A stretch of 64,000 nucleotides of DNA from the NCBI GenBank assembly GCA_028290545.1, contig JAQGJP010000018.1:1-64000 (forward strand), given 5' to 3'. The notes below the pieces were generated by a model. That model was not told the DNA's origin, ran no database searches, and was given only the letters and a program-made list of their open reading frames with translations. Source of the stretch: Rhizobium sp. (GTDB lineage Bacteria; Pseudomonadota; Alphaproteobacteria; Rhizobiales; Rhizobiaceae). The position numbers and the translations under genes were made by a program. Shown here piece by piece: positions 1 through 7,409 of this stretch. The stretch's first letter is position 1. Each line of letters opens with the position of its first letter.

Positions 1-947
1 CCGCCAAGTTCAAGGGCGAGGATTGCTGCGCCTGGCTCGGCGAAAACGGCGCCGGCCATTTCGTCAAGACAATCCATAACGGCATCGAATATGCCGATAT
101 GCAGATGATTGCCGAGATCTACGGCATCCTGCGCGACGGCCTCGGCAAGAGCGCGTCCGAAATCTCGTCGATTTTCGGCGAATGGAACAAGGGCCGGCTG
201 AACTCCTATCTGATCGAGATCACCGAGAAGGTGCTCTCCGCCAAGGATGCCGAGACCGGCAAGGCGATGCCCGACGTCATTCTCGACAAGGCCGGCCAGA
301 AGGGCACGGGCAAATGGTCGGTCATCGAAGCGCAGAACATGGGCATTCCGGCGACCGCCATCGAAGCCGCCGTTGCCGCCCGCAGCCTGTCGTCGATGAA
401 GACCCAGCGCGAGGCAGCCGAGAAGATCTTTGGTGCGCCGGCTAACGAATTTCCGTTGCCGTTCGGCCCGGACCTTCTGAAGGATCTGGAACTGGCCCTG
501 TTTGCCGCCAAGATCGGCGCCTATGCGCAGGGTTTTGCGGTCATGGCGGAAGCGTCCCGCGAGTTCAAATGGTCGCTGCCGATGCCTGTCATCGCCAAGA
601 TCTGGCGCGCCGGCTGCATCATCCGCTCGCAGTTCCTCGATGACATTACCTCCGCGTTCCGGGCAATGCCGGATGCCGACAACCTGGTGATCACGCCGGC
701 CTTTTCCGCGATGGTCAAGGAAACCGACGGCGCGCTCCGCCGCACGGTCTCATCAGCGGTCATGGCGGGCCTTGCGGTTCCGGCACTCGCCTCTGCGCTT
801 GGCTATTTCGACAGCTACCGTCGTGGGCGGGGCACGGCGAACCTCATCCAGGCACAGCGCGATTTCTTCGGCGCGCATGGGTTCGATCGTACCGACGGCC
901 TCGACAAGCATCACGGCCCCTGGGGCAGCGGGCTCACGGATTTCTAA
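1..947 (+). CDS. gnd: 6-phosphogluconate dehydrogenase, decarboxylating (3' part)
   Basis: The gene enters from the left edge, with the first full codon at position 3, so only the C-terminal ~315 residues are present. The enzyme converts 6-phosphogluconate to ribulose 5-phosphate, CO2 and NADPH in the cytosol (oxidative pentose phosphate pathway). The first visible residues carry the family substrate-site segment GAGHFVKxxHNGIEY, in which the Lys and the HNG are catalytic or substrate-binding. The long all-helical C-terminal domain follows, including the RAGCIIRSQFL segment and the terminal region with YFDSYR and RDFFGAHGFDR. No frameshift is seen. The next gene converges on it from the other strand, 24 bp away. 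Identification is very secure; the N-terminal NADP-binding domain lies outside the window. Confidence 0.97.
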   Translation, partial: AKFKGEDCCAWLGENGAGHFVKTIHNGIEYADMQMIAEIYGILRDGLGKSASEISSIFGEWNKGRLNSYLIEITEKVLSAKDAETGKAMPDVILDKAGQKGTGKWSVIEAQNMGIPATAIEAAVAARSLSSMKTQREAAEKIFGAPANEFPLPFGPDLLKDLELALFAAKIGAYAQGFAVMAEASREFKWSLPMPVIAKIWRAGCIIRSQFLDDITSAFRAMPDADNLVITPAFSAMVKETDGALRRTVSSAVMAGLAVPALASALGYFDSYRRGRGTANLIQAQRDFFGAHGFDRTDGLDKHHGPWGSGLTDF

Positions 948-971
948 TCCGGCGCCAAGAGACCCGGCGCT

Positions 972-1409
972 TTAGCGACCTGCTGCTCGCCTGTCAGTAC
1001 CTGACGCCGGGGCGTGCAATGTTGCGGCAATTTGGGCTGTGTCGGTATGGGATCGCCATGAAGTGACCTTGCCATTCTTCATGACGAAAACGTGCAGCCA
1101 TTCAGCTTTGCCGCCAACGCCATTCCGGCGCACGGTCCACTGCCAGTCACCCCAGACGAAGACCTTGTCCTCGGCTGCCAGATATTCGCGGGGTACGAAG
1201 GAACCGACGTCGACGGTTTCCGCCAGGATGCGGAAGAAGTCAGTCGCACCGGTTTTGCCATTGCGGATGCCCGCAAAGGGAACGTCCTGCTCGCGGCCGA
1301 CCAGCGCCCACGTCGCATCCGGCGATAGACCTTCAACGACTGTGGGAATGTCCCCGCGCAGGAACGCATCATAGATATTCTGGACGATTTCGATATTGCT
1401 GCTGGGCAT
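972..1409 (-). CDS. SnoaL-like / NTF2-fold protein
   Basis: This 145-residue protein has the pattern of the SnoaL-like polyketide cyclase / nuclear transport factor 2 fold. An N-terminal helix (IVQNIYDAFLRGD) is followed by a short segment with an early Trp (DATWALVG), an FF motif after a turn, and a C-terminal antiparallel sheet with W-x-W (GDWQWTVRR) and a HVFVMKNGKV strand pair. Such proteins include small-molecule isomerases and hydrolases as well as non-enzymatic members, and nothing here fixes a substrate. The start at 1409 is supported by GGGAGG 5 bases upstream. It is monocistronic, convergent with gnd. The following 274 bp to the next gene hold nothing I recognise. Confidence 0.75.
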   Translation of the reverse strand: MPSSNIEIVQNIYDAFLRGDIPTVVEGLSPDATWALVGREQDVPFAGIRNGKTGATDFFRILAETVDVGSFVPREYLAAEDKVFVWGDWQWTVRRNGVGGKAEWLHVFVMKNGKVTSWRSHTDTAQIAATLHAPASGTDRRAAGR

Positions 1410-1683
1410 GATAGCCTCCCGCTGTTGCGGTCTTTCTCATGGAAAGAACCCATGATGGCCCTGTTGGCCGAGCCGCCTTCCTCAAGACATCGCCGACCAG
1501 CCATCGCCGTATGATACGTATGCTATTCCGGCCCAGATCATTGTCGGCACCGAATTTTTTGGCGAGGACTGTTACCGCGAGCCCGGGCCTCGGATTGCCG
1601 GGCCGGTTTGCATGCGGTTCGGGATCAGTTTTGGCTCCCCGAGGCGCGCCATAATGGGCGCAGCCGGAGGAAGCAAAAATCCG

Positions 1684-2724
1684 TTACGTCGGATAGACCA
1701 ACCGGCCGTCCGGCAGGCTGATGCTTTGCAGCCGTTCGGCAGGTACACCATCGATCCTGGCAAGCACGGCCTTGGCCAGTTCGCGGCCGGCAAGCCTTAT
1801 GTCCTCGCTCACCGTCATGATTTCCGGCTGCATGTAACGCAGCAGGTCGGCCGGTTGTTTGGAGATCATGTCGATATCGCGACCCAGGTGTCTGCCACTC
1901 GCCTCGATCGCCGAGGATATCGCCACAGCGCCAGCGCTCGATCCGCAGATGATCCCGTCGAGGTCGGGGTTTTCGGCCATCAGTTTCAAGGCGGCTTCGT
2001 GGATCCTGTTGAGTGGATCATGGAGGCTGACATGGGAGAAGGGGATTGCCCTGGCTCCGAAATCCTGCAGGCCGCGCAGAAAACCCGAATGCATATGCTG
2101 GTGGAACGTATATTTTGGCAGGGGCTCCAGGATGGCAAGCCGCCTGCGTCCGATTTCAGTCAAACGCTTGACCGCCTCATAGGCATAGGTCTCGTTGTCG
2201 AAATCATGATAGGGATGGGCAATTCCCATATTGGTGCGGCCATGCGTGGCAAATGGTAGATTGCGTTCGACCAGAAGCTTGACCCTGGCATCGTTCGGCT
2301 CGGTCGATGACAGGATCACGCCGTCCGCCGACCCTGTATCCAATATATACCGGACGGGCTCGATCGGGTCTTTCTCGCGCGAATAGGGCGTCACGATCAG
2401 GTGGTAATTGGTGGTCGCAAGAATTTCCGAAATGCCGTAGACGATATGTGACGTCAGGCCCATCAGTTCTTCGTCTATGTTGAGGATGAGGCTGATGACA
2501 TTGGTCTTTCCGGTCCTCAGGCGCACACCGGCGCGATTCGGGTGATACCCGATCTGGGTAGCGACCAGCCGCACGCGTTCCTTCGTGTCGTGGCTGATGT
2601 CGGGCGCATCCTTGAGCGCGCGCGATACCGTGGTCACGCCGAGGCCCGTCATATAGGCTATGGTCTTCAAGGTCGGCCGCTCCCCCGCTGTCGGCCCGTG
2701 TCCTGCCTGCAGTATACCCTTCAT
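1684..2724 (-). CDS. LacI-family transcriptional regulator
   Basis: 346 residues. An N-terminal helix-turn-helix of LacI type (about residues 18-65) contains LKTIAYMTGLGVTTVSRAL, followed by the hinge region with YHPNRAGVRLRTGKT. The rest is a periplasmic-binding-protein-like effector domain (ISLILNIDEEL, a HYDFDNETYAYEA segment, and GIICGSSAGAVA). It is divergent from the sugar ABC operon beginning at 3153, so it is inferred to be the local, probably sugar-relieved, repressor of that operon. The start at 2724 has GAAGG 5 bases upstream. A 14-bp palindrome with a central CG, typical of LacI-family operators, lies 82 bp upstream of this start. The effector is unknown; the downstream beta-mannosidase suggests a mannoside or a breakdown product. 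Confidence 0.92.
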   Translation of the reverse strand: MKGILQAGHGPTAGERPTLKTIAYMTGLGVTTVSRALKDAPDISHDTKERVRLVATQIGYHPNRAGVRLRTGKTNVISLILNIDEELMGLTSHIVYGISEILATTNYHLIVTPYSREKDPIEPVRYILDTGSADGVILSSTEPNDARVKLLVERNLPFATHGRTNMGIAHPYHDFDNETYAYEAVKRLTEIGRRRLAILEPLPKYTFHQHMHSGFLRGLQDFGARAIPFSHVSLHDPLNRIHEAALKLMAENPDLDGIICGSSAGAVAISSAIEASGRHLGRDIDMISKQPADLLRYMQPEIMTVSEDIRLAGRELAKAVLARIDGVPAERLQSISLPDGRLVYPT

Positions 2725-2805
2725 TTTTGCCTTCCCGAATGCGCGACACGACGTCTAGGCGATCTTCGCCGGAAATGCCATGTCCTCCTCCGCGAATATA
2801 AAAAT

Positions 2806-2819
2806 CTGTAACGATACAG
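2806..2819. promoter_or_regulatory. Candidate LacI-family operator
   Basis: CTGTAACGATACAG is an imperfect palindrome (12 of 14 positions symmetric) with a central CG, the architecture typical of LacI/PurR-family operators. It lies 82 bp before the regulator start and 334 bp before the binding-protein start. A half-site-like CCTGTAT recurs near 2935. Binding is inferred from position and symmetry only. Confidence 0.45.
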
Positions 2820-2861
2820 GTGAAATGTCGAGCAGTTTTTTCCGCGAGTTACAAAAAACAA

Positions 2862-2876
2862 TTCTGCGGTGCAGAA
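2862..2876. promoter_or_regulatory. Second palindrome in the lacI/ABC divergent region
   Basis: TTCTGC-GGT-GCAGAA is a perfect 6-3-6 inverted repeat midway between the two divergent genes. It may be a second operator (for this or another regulator) or a small hairpin in a leader RNA. Its sequence differs from the 2806 palindrome, so it is not an obvious second site for the same protein. Confidence 0.35.
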
Positions 2877-3152
2877 ATGTGTTTCACGGAATTTTTTTGC
2901 GGGTGCGAAGACTAAAAATGATCGAAATTCAGACCTGTATCTAAAAGAAATTAATTATATCATGTGGTTGCGAGCGTATCTCGGATTTCTGTATGGCGAC
3001 AAATTCAAACGATTAAAGAAAAGAATCTCCATTTAACACAATTCCAAGTAGCGGATCATTTGATGCGAGATTTTTTTCGCCTACCCCTGTTGCGGCACAC
3101 CTCCATTTCGCATAAGTTTTTCCGGCAACGTTTCAGTGAGGGAGGAAAACTC

Positions 3153-4388
3153 ATGAAGTCTCGTTTTTTTGCAGCGGCGCTCGCAGCTTCCGCAGCGCTT
3201 TATGGTGGCGCATCGTACGCGACGGATCTTGAAGTGACCCATTGGTGGACATCCGGTGGTGAGGCCGCGGCAGTCGCTGAATTCGCCAAGGCATTCGATG
3301 CGACCGGCAACCATTGGGTTGACGGCGCTATCGCCGGTGCAGGTGATACCGCGCGTCCGATCATGGTCAGCCGGATCACCGGCGGCGATCCGATGGCCGC
3401 CACGCAGTTCAACCATGGCCGTCAGGCCGAGGAACTGATTCAGGCCGGCCTGATGCGCGATTTGAATGACGTCGCCGAGAAGGAGCATTGGAAGGACGTG
3501 ATCCGTCCGGCAAGCCTGCTCAAGGGCTGCACGGTGGACGGCAAGATCTACTGCATTCCGGTGAACATCCATTCCTGGCAGTGGCTGTGGCTCTCCAACA
3601 AGGCGTTTGCCGATGCCGGCGTACCGGTTCCGAAGAACTGGGATGAGTTCGTTGCCGCCGCTCCGGCGCTTGAGAAGGCCGGCAAGATTCCGCTGGCTGT
3701 GGGCAAGCAGTCCTGGCAGACGGCCGGCGCCTTCAACGTCCTGATGGTGGCCATCGCCGGCAAGGAAATCTTCCAGAAAGTCTATGGCGACAAGGACAAG
3801 GCCGTCGCAGCCGGTCCGGACATCGCCAAGGTCTTCAAGGCCGCCGATGACGCGCGCAAGATGTCGGCGAAGTCGAATGTCCAGGATTGGAACCAGGCGA
3901 CCAATCTGGTGATCACCGGCGAAGCCGGCGGCCAGATCATGGGTGACTGGGCGCAGGGCGAATTCCAGGTGGCCAAGCAGGTCGCAGGCAAGGATTACAC
4001 CTGCCTTCCGGGCCTCGGTGTCCACGAGGTCATTTCCACGGACGGCGACTCCTTCTATTTCCCCAAGCTTGCTGATGCGGAAAAGAGCAAGGCGCAGGAA
4101 GTCCTGGCTTCGACCATGCTGTCGCCGAAGACCCAGGTGGCCTTCAACCTCAAGAAGGGTTCGCTGCCGGTACGCGGCGATGTCGATCTCGCGGCCGCCA
4201 ATGACTGCATGAAGAAGGGTCTCGACATCCTCGCCAAGGGCAATGTCGTCCCCGCCACCACCGAGCTGCTGACCGAAGACACCAACACGCAGATCAACGA
4301 TCTGTTTGCCGAGTTCTTCGCCAATCCCTCGATGGCCCCCGAAGACGCGCAGAAGCGCTTCGTCGATATTGTCGCCTCGGCCCAGTAG
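3153..4388 (+). CDS. Carbohydrate ABC transporter substrate-binding protein
   Basis: 411 residues, a family 1 extracellular sugar-binding protein (MalE/UgpB class) that captures the sugar in the periplasm and delivers it to the permeases encoded next. The ATG at 3153 follows GGGAGG with good spacing and starts a classical signal peptide (basic MKSR, hydrophobic Ala/Leu core, likely cleavage after ASYA). The mature part begins with LEVTHWWTSGGE, typical of this group, and has the SWQWLWLSNKAF and GQIMGDWAQGEF segments of the cleft. A longer in-frame opening from 2964 lacks a ribosome site and would bury the signal peptide. It is the first gene of the importer operon and is followed by a strong hairpin at 4401-4433. 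Confidence 0.95.
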   Translation: MKSRFFAAALAASAALYGGASYATDLEVTHWWTSGGEAAAVAEFAKAFDATGNHWVDGAIAGAGDTARPIMVSRITGGDPMAATQFNHGRQAEELIQAGLMRDLNDVAEKEHWKDVIRPASLLKGCTVDGKIYCIPVNIHSWQWLWLSNKAFADAGVPVPKNWDEFVAAAPALEKAGKIPLAVGKQSWQTAGAFNVLMVAIAGKEIFQKVYGDKDKAVAAGPDIAKVFKAADDARKMSAKSNVQDWNQATNLVITGEAGGQIMGDWAQGEFQVAKQVAGKDYTCLPGLGVHEVISTDGDSFYFPKLADAEKSKAQEVLASTMLSPKTQVAFNLKKGSLPVRGDVDLAAANDCMKKGLDILAKGNVVPATTELLTEDTNTQINDLFAEFFANPSMAPEDAQKRFVDIVASAQ

Positions 4389-4400
4389 TTACTGTTGCAG

Positions 4401-4433
4401 GTGTCCCGGCGCCGGTTTCCGGTGCCGGGACAC
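4401..4433 (+). promoter_or_regulatory. Intercistronic hairpin after the binding-protein gene
   Basis: The 10-base arm GTGTCCCGGC at 4401-4410 is perfectly complementary to 4424-4433. The pairing extends inward to 15 base pairs (one G-U) around a TTT loop. There is no T-run after it, so it is not a textbook intrinsic terminator. Its position 12 bp after the binding-protein stop and 64 bp before the first permease fits an mRNA-stabilising or partially terminating structure. Such structures are known to give an excess of binding protein over membrane components in ABC operons (inference). Confidence 0.7.
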
Positions 4434-4497
4434 GTAGCACCTGGCGCGGTTCATTCGTCCGCTTATGAACGGATAAAGCCCTCCGGAGGCAAAATTC

Positions 4498-5397
4498 ATG
4501 GCTGAATTATCGACTGGACGCCCCAACCGGCTCCTGCGCAACTTGAGCGCCAAGATCGCAGCGATACCGTTGGTGCTGACCGCGCTGGTGATCTTCGTGG
4601 GCGGCACTGGCTGGACAGTCTTTTATTCCTTCACCGATTCCAAGCTGCTGCCACGGCTGCGCTTTGTCGGCCTGGACCAGTATTATCGCCTGTGGAACAC
4701 GCCGCGCTGGCTGATCGCTGTCGAAAATATTTTCATCTACGGCCTTTGCATGATGGTCTTCTCGCTGCTGATCGGGTTTCTGCTGGCGACCCTGCTCGAT
4801 CAGAAGATCCGCTTCGAGAATACGTTCCGGTCGATCCTGCTCTATCCGTTTGCCCTGTCGTTCATCGTCACGGGTCTTGTCTGGCAGTGGATCCTCAATC
4901 CCGAACTCGGGATCCAGCATGTCGTCCGTTCGCTTGGCTGGGAGAGCTTTACGTTCGACCCGCTCTACAATTCCGACATCGTCATCTACGGCGTCCTGGT
5001 TGCGGCCCTCTGGCAAGGCACAGGGCTGGTCATGTGCCTGATGCTCGCCGGCCTCAGAGGCATTGACGAGGATATCTGGAAGGCTGCTCGCGTCGACGGC
5101 ATTCCCACGTGGCGCACCTATGTCTCGATCATCATTCCGATGATGCGGCCGGTTCTCGTCACCACGCTGGTGATCATCGCCGCGGGGATCGTCAAGGTCT
5201 ACGACCTGGTCGTTGCCCAGACGTCCGGCGGTCCCGGCATCGCGTCGGAAGTACCGGCCAAATATGTCTACGAATACATGTTCCGGGCGCAGAATCTCGG
5301 ACAGGGCTTCGCAGCCTCGACCATGATGCTTGTGTCCGTGGTGGTCGTCATCGTGCCATGGGCCTATTTCGAATTCGGACGGCGGAACTCACAATGA
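4498..5397 (+). CDS. Sugar ABC transporter permease (MalF/UgpA type)
   Basis: 299 residues with six predicted membrane segments, beginning with the hydrophobic stretch AAIPLVLTALVIFVGG. The EAA loop that docks onto the ATPase is visible as AARVDGIPTWRTYVSIIIP in the second half. It forms the transmembrane channel with the next permease. The start at 4498 has GGAGG 8 bases upstream. The stop overlaps the next start (ATGA), so the two permeases are translationally coupled. Substrate class is inferred from the operon; the family alone shows only carbohydrate uptake. Confidence 0.94.
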   Translation: MAELSTGRPNRLLRNLSAKIAAIPLVLTALVIFVGGTGWTVFYSFTDSKLLPRLRFVGLDQYYRLWNTPRWLIAVENIFIYGLCMMVFSLLIGFLLATLLDQKIRFENTFRSILLYPFALSFIVTGLVWQWILNPELGIQHVVRSLGWESFTFDPLYNSDIVIYGVLVAALWQGTGLVMCLMLAGLRGIDEDIWKAARVDGIPTWRTYVSIIIPMMRPVLVTTLVIIAAGIVKVYDLVVAQTSGGPGIASEVPAKYVYEYMFRAQNLGQGFAASTMMLVSVVVVIVPWAYFEFGRRNSQ

Positions 5398-6290
5398 CCA
5401 ATGCAATACAGTCAGGCCCCAGTGGCCGGAAGCCGCGCCGCACCTTCTCGGCAGCCAACATCTTCGTCTATGGCACGCTTGTGCTGGTGTCGGCCTATTA
5501 CCTGCTGCCGCTCTATGTCATGGTCGTCACGTCGCTCAAGACCATGCCGGAGATCAGGCTCGGCAATATTTTCTCGCCGCCCGTCGAAATCACTTTCGAG
5601 CCGTGGGTCAAAGCCTGGTCGACCGCCTGCACCGGGCTCGATTGCACGGGCTTGAGCAAGGGTTTCTGGAACTCGGTGCGCATCACCGTGCCGTCGGTGA
5701 TCCTGTCGATCGTGATTGCCTCGATCAATGGCTACATGCTGGCGAACTGGCGCTTCAAGGGGGCCGACCTGTTCTTCACCATCCTGCTGGTCGGCGCCTT
5801 CATTCCCTATCAGGTGATGCTCTATCCGATCGTCATCATTCTCAGGGAACTCGGCCTTTATGGCTCCCTCGCAGGTCTGATCCTGGTGCACACGATCTTC
5901 GGCATGCCGATCAACACGCTGCTGTTCCGCAATTATTTCTCCGGCCTGCCACCGGAGCTGTTCAAAGCGGCGCGCGTCGACGGGGCTGGCTTCTGGGGCA
6001 TCTATTTCCGCATCATGCTGCCGATGTCGATCCCGATCTTCGTCGTTTCGATGATCATCCAGATCACCGGCATCTGGAACGACTTCCTGTTCGGCGTCGT
6101 CTACACCCGGCCCGATACGTATCCTATGACGGTCCAGCTCAACAACATCGTCAATTCGGTGCAGGGCGTGAAGGAATACAATGTCAACATGGCCGCAACG
6201 CTGCTCACGGGTGCCGTGCCGCTCATCATTTACTTCCTGTCCGGACGTCTCTTCGTTCGCGGCATCGCCGCCGGCGCAGTGAAAGGTTGA
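5394..6290 (+). CDS. Sugar ABC transporter permease (MalG/UgpE type)
   Basis: 298 residues, the second channel subunit of the importer. The ATG at 5394 overlaps the preceding stop codon by four bases (ATGA). The protein has a short cytoplasmic N-terminus, a first membrane segment (IFVYGTLVLVSAYYLLPLYV), an extracytoplasmic loop with two Cys in CTGLDCTGL, further membrane segments, and the EAA loop FKAARVDGAGFWGIYFRIMLP. The C-terminus ends in the RGIAAGAVKG tail usual for this family. The ATPase gene follows after 5 bp. A longer in-frame opening from 5109 is out-of-frame shadow of the previous gene. Confidence 0.94.
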   Translation: MTNAIQSGPSGRKPRRTFSAANIFVYGTLVLVSAYYLLPLYVMVVTSLKTMPEIRLGNIFSPPVEITFEPWVKAWSTACTGLDCTGLSKGFWNSVRITVPSVILSIVIASINGYMLANWRFKGADLFFTILLVGAFIPYQVMLYPIVIILRELGLYGSLAGLILVHTIFGMPINTLLFRNYFSGLPPELFKAARVDGAGFWGIYFRIMLPMSIPIFVVSMIIQITGIWNDFLFGVVYTRPDTYPMTVQLNNIVNSVQGVKEYNVNMAATLLTGAVPLIIYFLSGRLFVRGIAAGAVKG

Positions 6291-6295
6291 TACCC

Positions 6296-7381
6296 ATGTC
6301 CCACAGTGTTTCCATCAAGAGCCTGTCGCTGAATTTCGGTGCGGTGACGGTTCTCGAAGACCTCAATCTCGATATCAACGATGGTGAGTTTCTCGTCCTG
6401 CTCGGCTCCTCCGGCTGCGGCAAGTCCACGCTTCTGAACTGCATCGCCGGCCTTCTCGACGTGTCGGCAGGACAAATCTTCATCAAGGGCAAGAACGTCA
6501 CCTGGGAGGAACCCAAGGATCGCGGCATCGGCATGGTGTTCCAATCCTACGCGCTCTATCCGCAGATGACCGTCCGCAAAAACCTGTCCTTCGGGCTGCA
6601 GATCGCCGGCCTGCCGAAGACGGAAATCGACAAGCGTGTGGCCCGGGCTGCTGGTGTCCTGCAAATCGAGCCGTTGCTGGACCGCAAGCCATCGGCTTTG
6701 TCGGGCGGCCAGCGGCAGCGTGTCGCGATCGGCCGTGCGCTGGTCCGCGATGTCGATGTCTTCCTGTTCGACGAGCCGCTTTCGAACCTCGATGCCAAGC
6801 TGCGTTCCGAACTGCGTGTCGAGATCAAGCGCCTTCACCAGCAGCTCAAGAATACGATGATCTACGTGACGCATGATCAGATCGAGGCGCTGACGCTCGC
6901 CGACCGAATCGCGATCATGAAGAGCGGCATCATCCAACAGCTCGATGATCCGATGACCATTTACAACAGGCCGAAAAGCCTGTTCGTCGCCGGCTTCATC
7001 GGTTCGCCGGCGATGAATTTCCTGAGGGGGGACGTCGAAGCGGCAGCGGGTGGGCCGGTGATCAACACCAACACCGTCCGCATTCCGCTCAACGGCTACC
7101 AGACGCAGGCAATGCCGGCGACCGGTCAGAAGGTCGTGCTCGGAATTCGGCCGGAACACGTCCAGGTCGATGATGCTTCGGCGGCCATGACCTTCGATGC
7201 CGTGGTCGACATCGAGGAGCCGATGGGCGCCGACAACCTGCTTTGGCTGAAGTTTGCCGGCAATACGATTTCGGTGCGCATCGCAGGCTCAAGGCGCTAT
7301 GCGCCTGGCACGAAGATCAAGCTGTCTTTCGACATGAGCCTGGCGTCGCTGTTCGATGCCGGGACCGAACTGAGGATCTGA
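6296..7381 (+). CDS. Sugar ABC transporter ATP-binding protein (UgpC/MsmK type)
   Basis: 361 residues. The N-terminal ABC domain has Walker A GSSGCGKST (37-45), Q-loop VFQSYALYP, signature LSGGQRQRVA, Walker B VFLFDEPLSNLDA and the switch His in VTHDQIEA. A C-terminal TOBE/OB region (about 240-361) contains the GIRPEHV motif of the MalK/UgpC subgroup. The ATG at 6296 lies 5 bp after the permease stop; earlier codons in this frame overlap that permease and are not used. It supplies ATP hydrolysis for the importer. Some members of this subgroup energise several sugar importers, which cannot be excluded here. Confidence 0.95.
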   Translation: MSHSVSIKSLSLNFGAVTVLEDLNLDINDGEFLVLLGSSGCGKSTLLNCIAGLLDVSAGQIFIKGKNVTWEEPKDRGIGMVFQSYALYPQMTVRKNLSFGLQIAGLPKTEIDKRVARAAGVLQIEPLLDRKPSALSGGQRQRVAIGRALVRDVDVFLFDEPLSNLDAKLRSELRVEIKRLHQQLKNTMIYVTHDQIEALTLADRIAIMKSGIIQQLDDPMTIYNRPKSLFVAGFIGSPAMNFLRGDVEAAAGGPVINTNTVRIPLNGYQTQAMPATGQKVVLGIRPEHVQVDDASAAMTFDAVVDIEEPMGADNLLWLKFAGNTISVRIAGSRRYAPGTKIKLSFDMSLASLFDAGTELRI

Positions 7382-7409
7382 TGGGCTACCGTCGCTCCGG
7401 AGAATGAGC

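Larger units (their letters stand above)
2725..3152. other. Divergent promoter region between lacI-type regulator and sugar ABC operon
   Basis: This 428-bp stretch is AT-richer than its surroundings and has no convincing gene. An open frame runs through its right end into the binding-protein gene, but signal-peptide placement and the Shine-Dalgarno site put the real start at 3153. It contains two palindromes (2806-2819 and 2862-2876) that could be operators, and presumably the promoters for both directions. The long leader before 3153 leaves room for further regulation. Confidence 0.6.
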
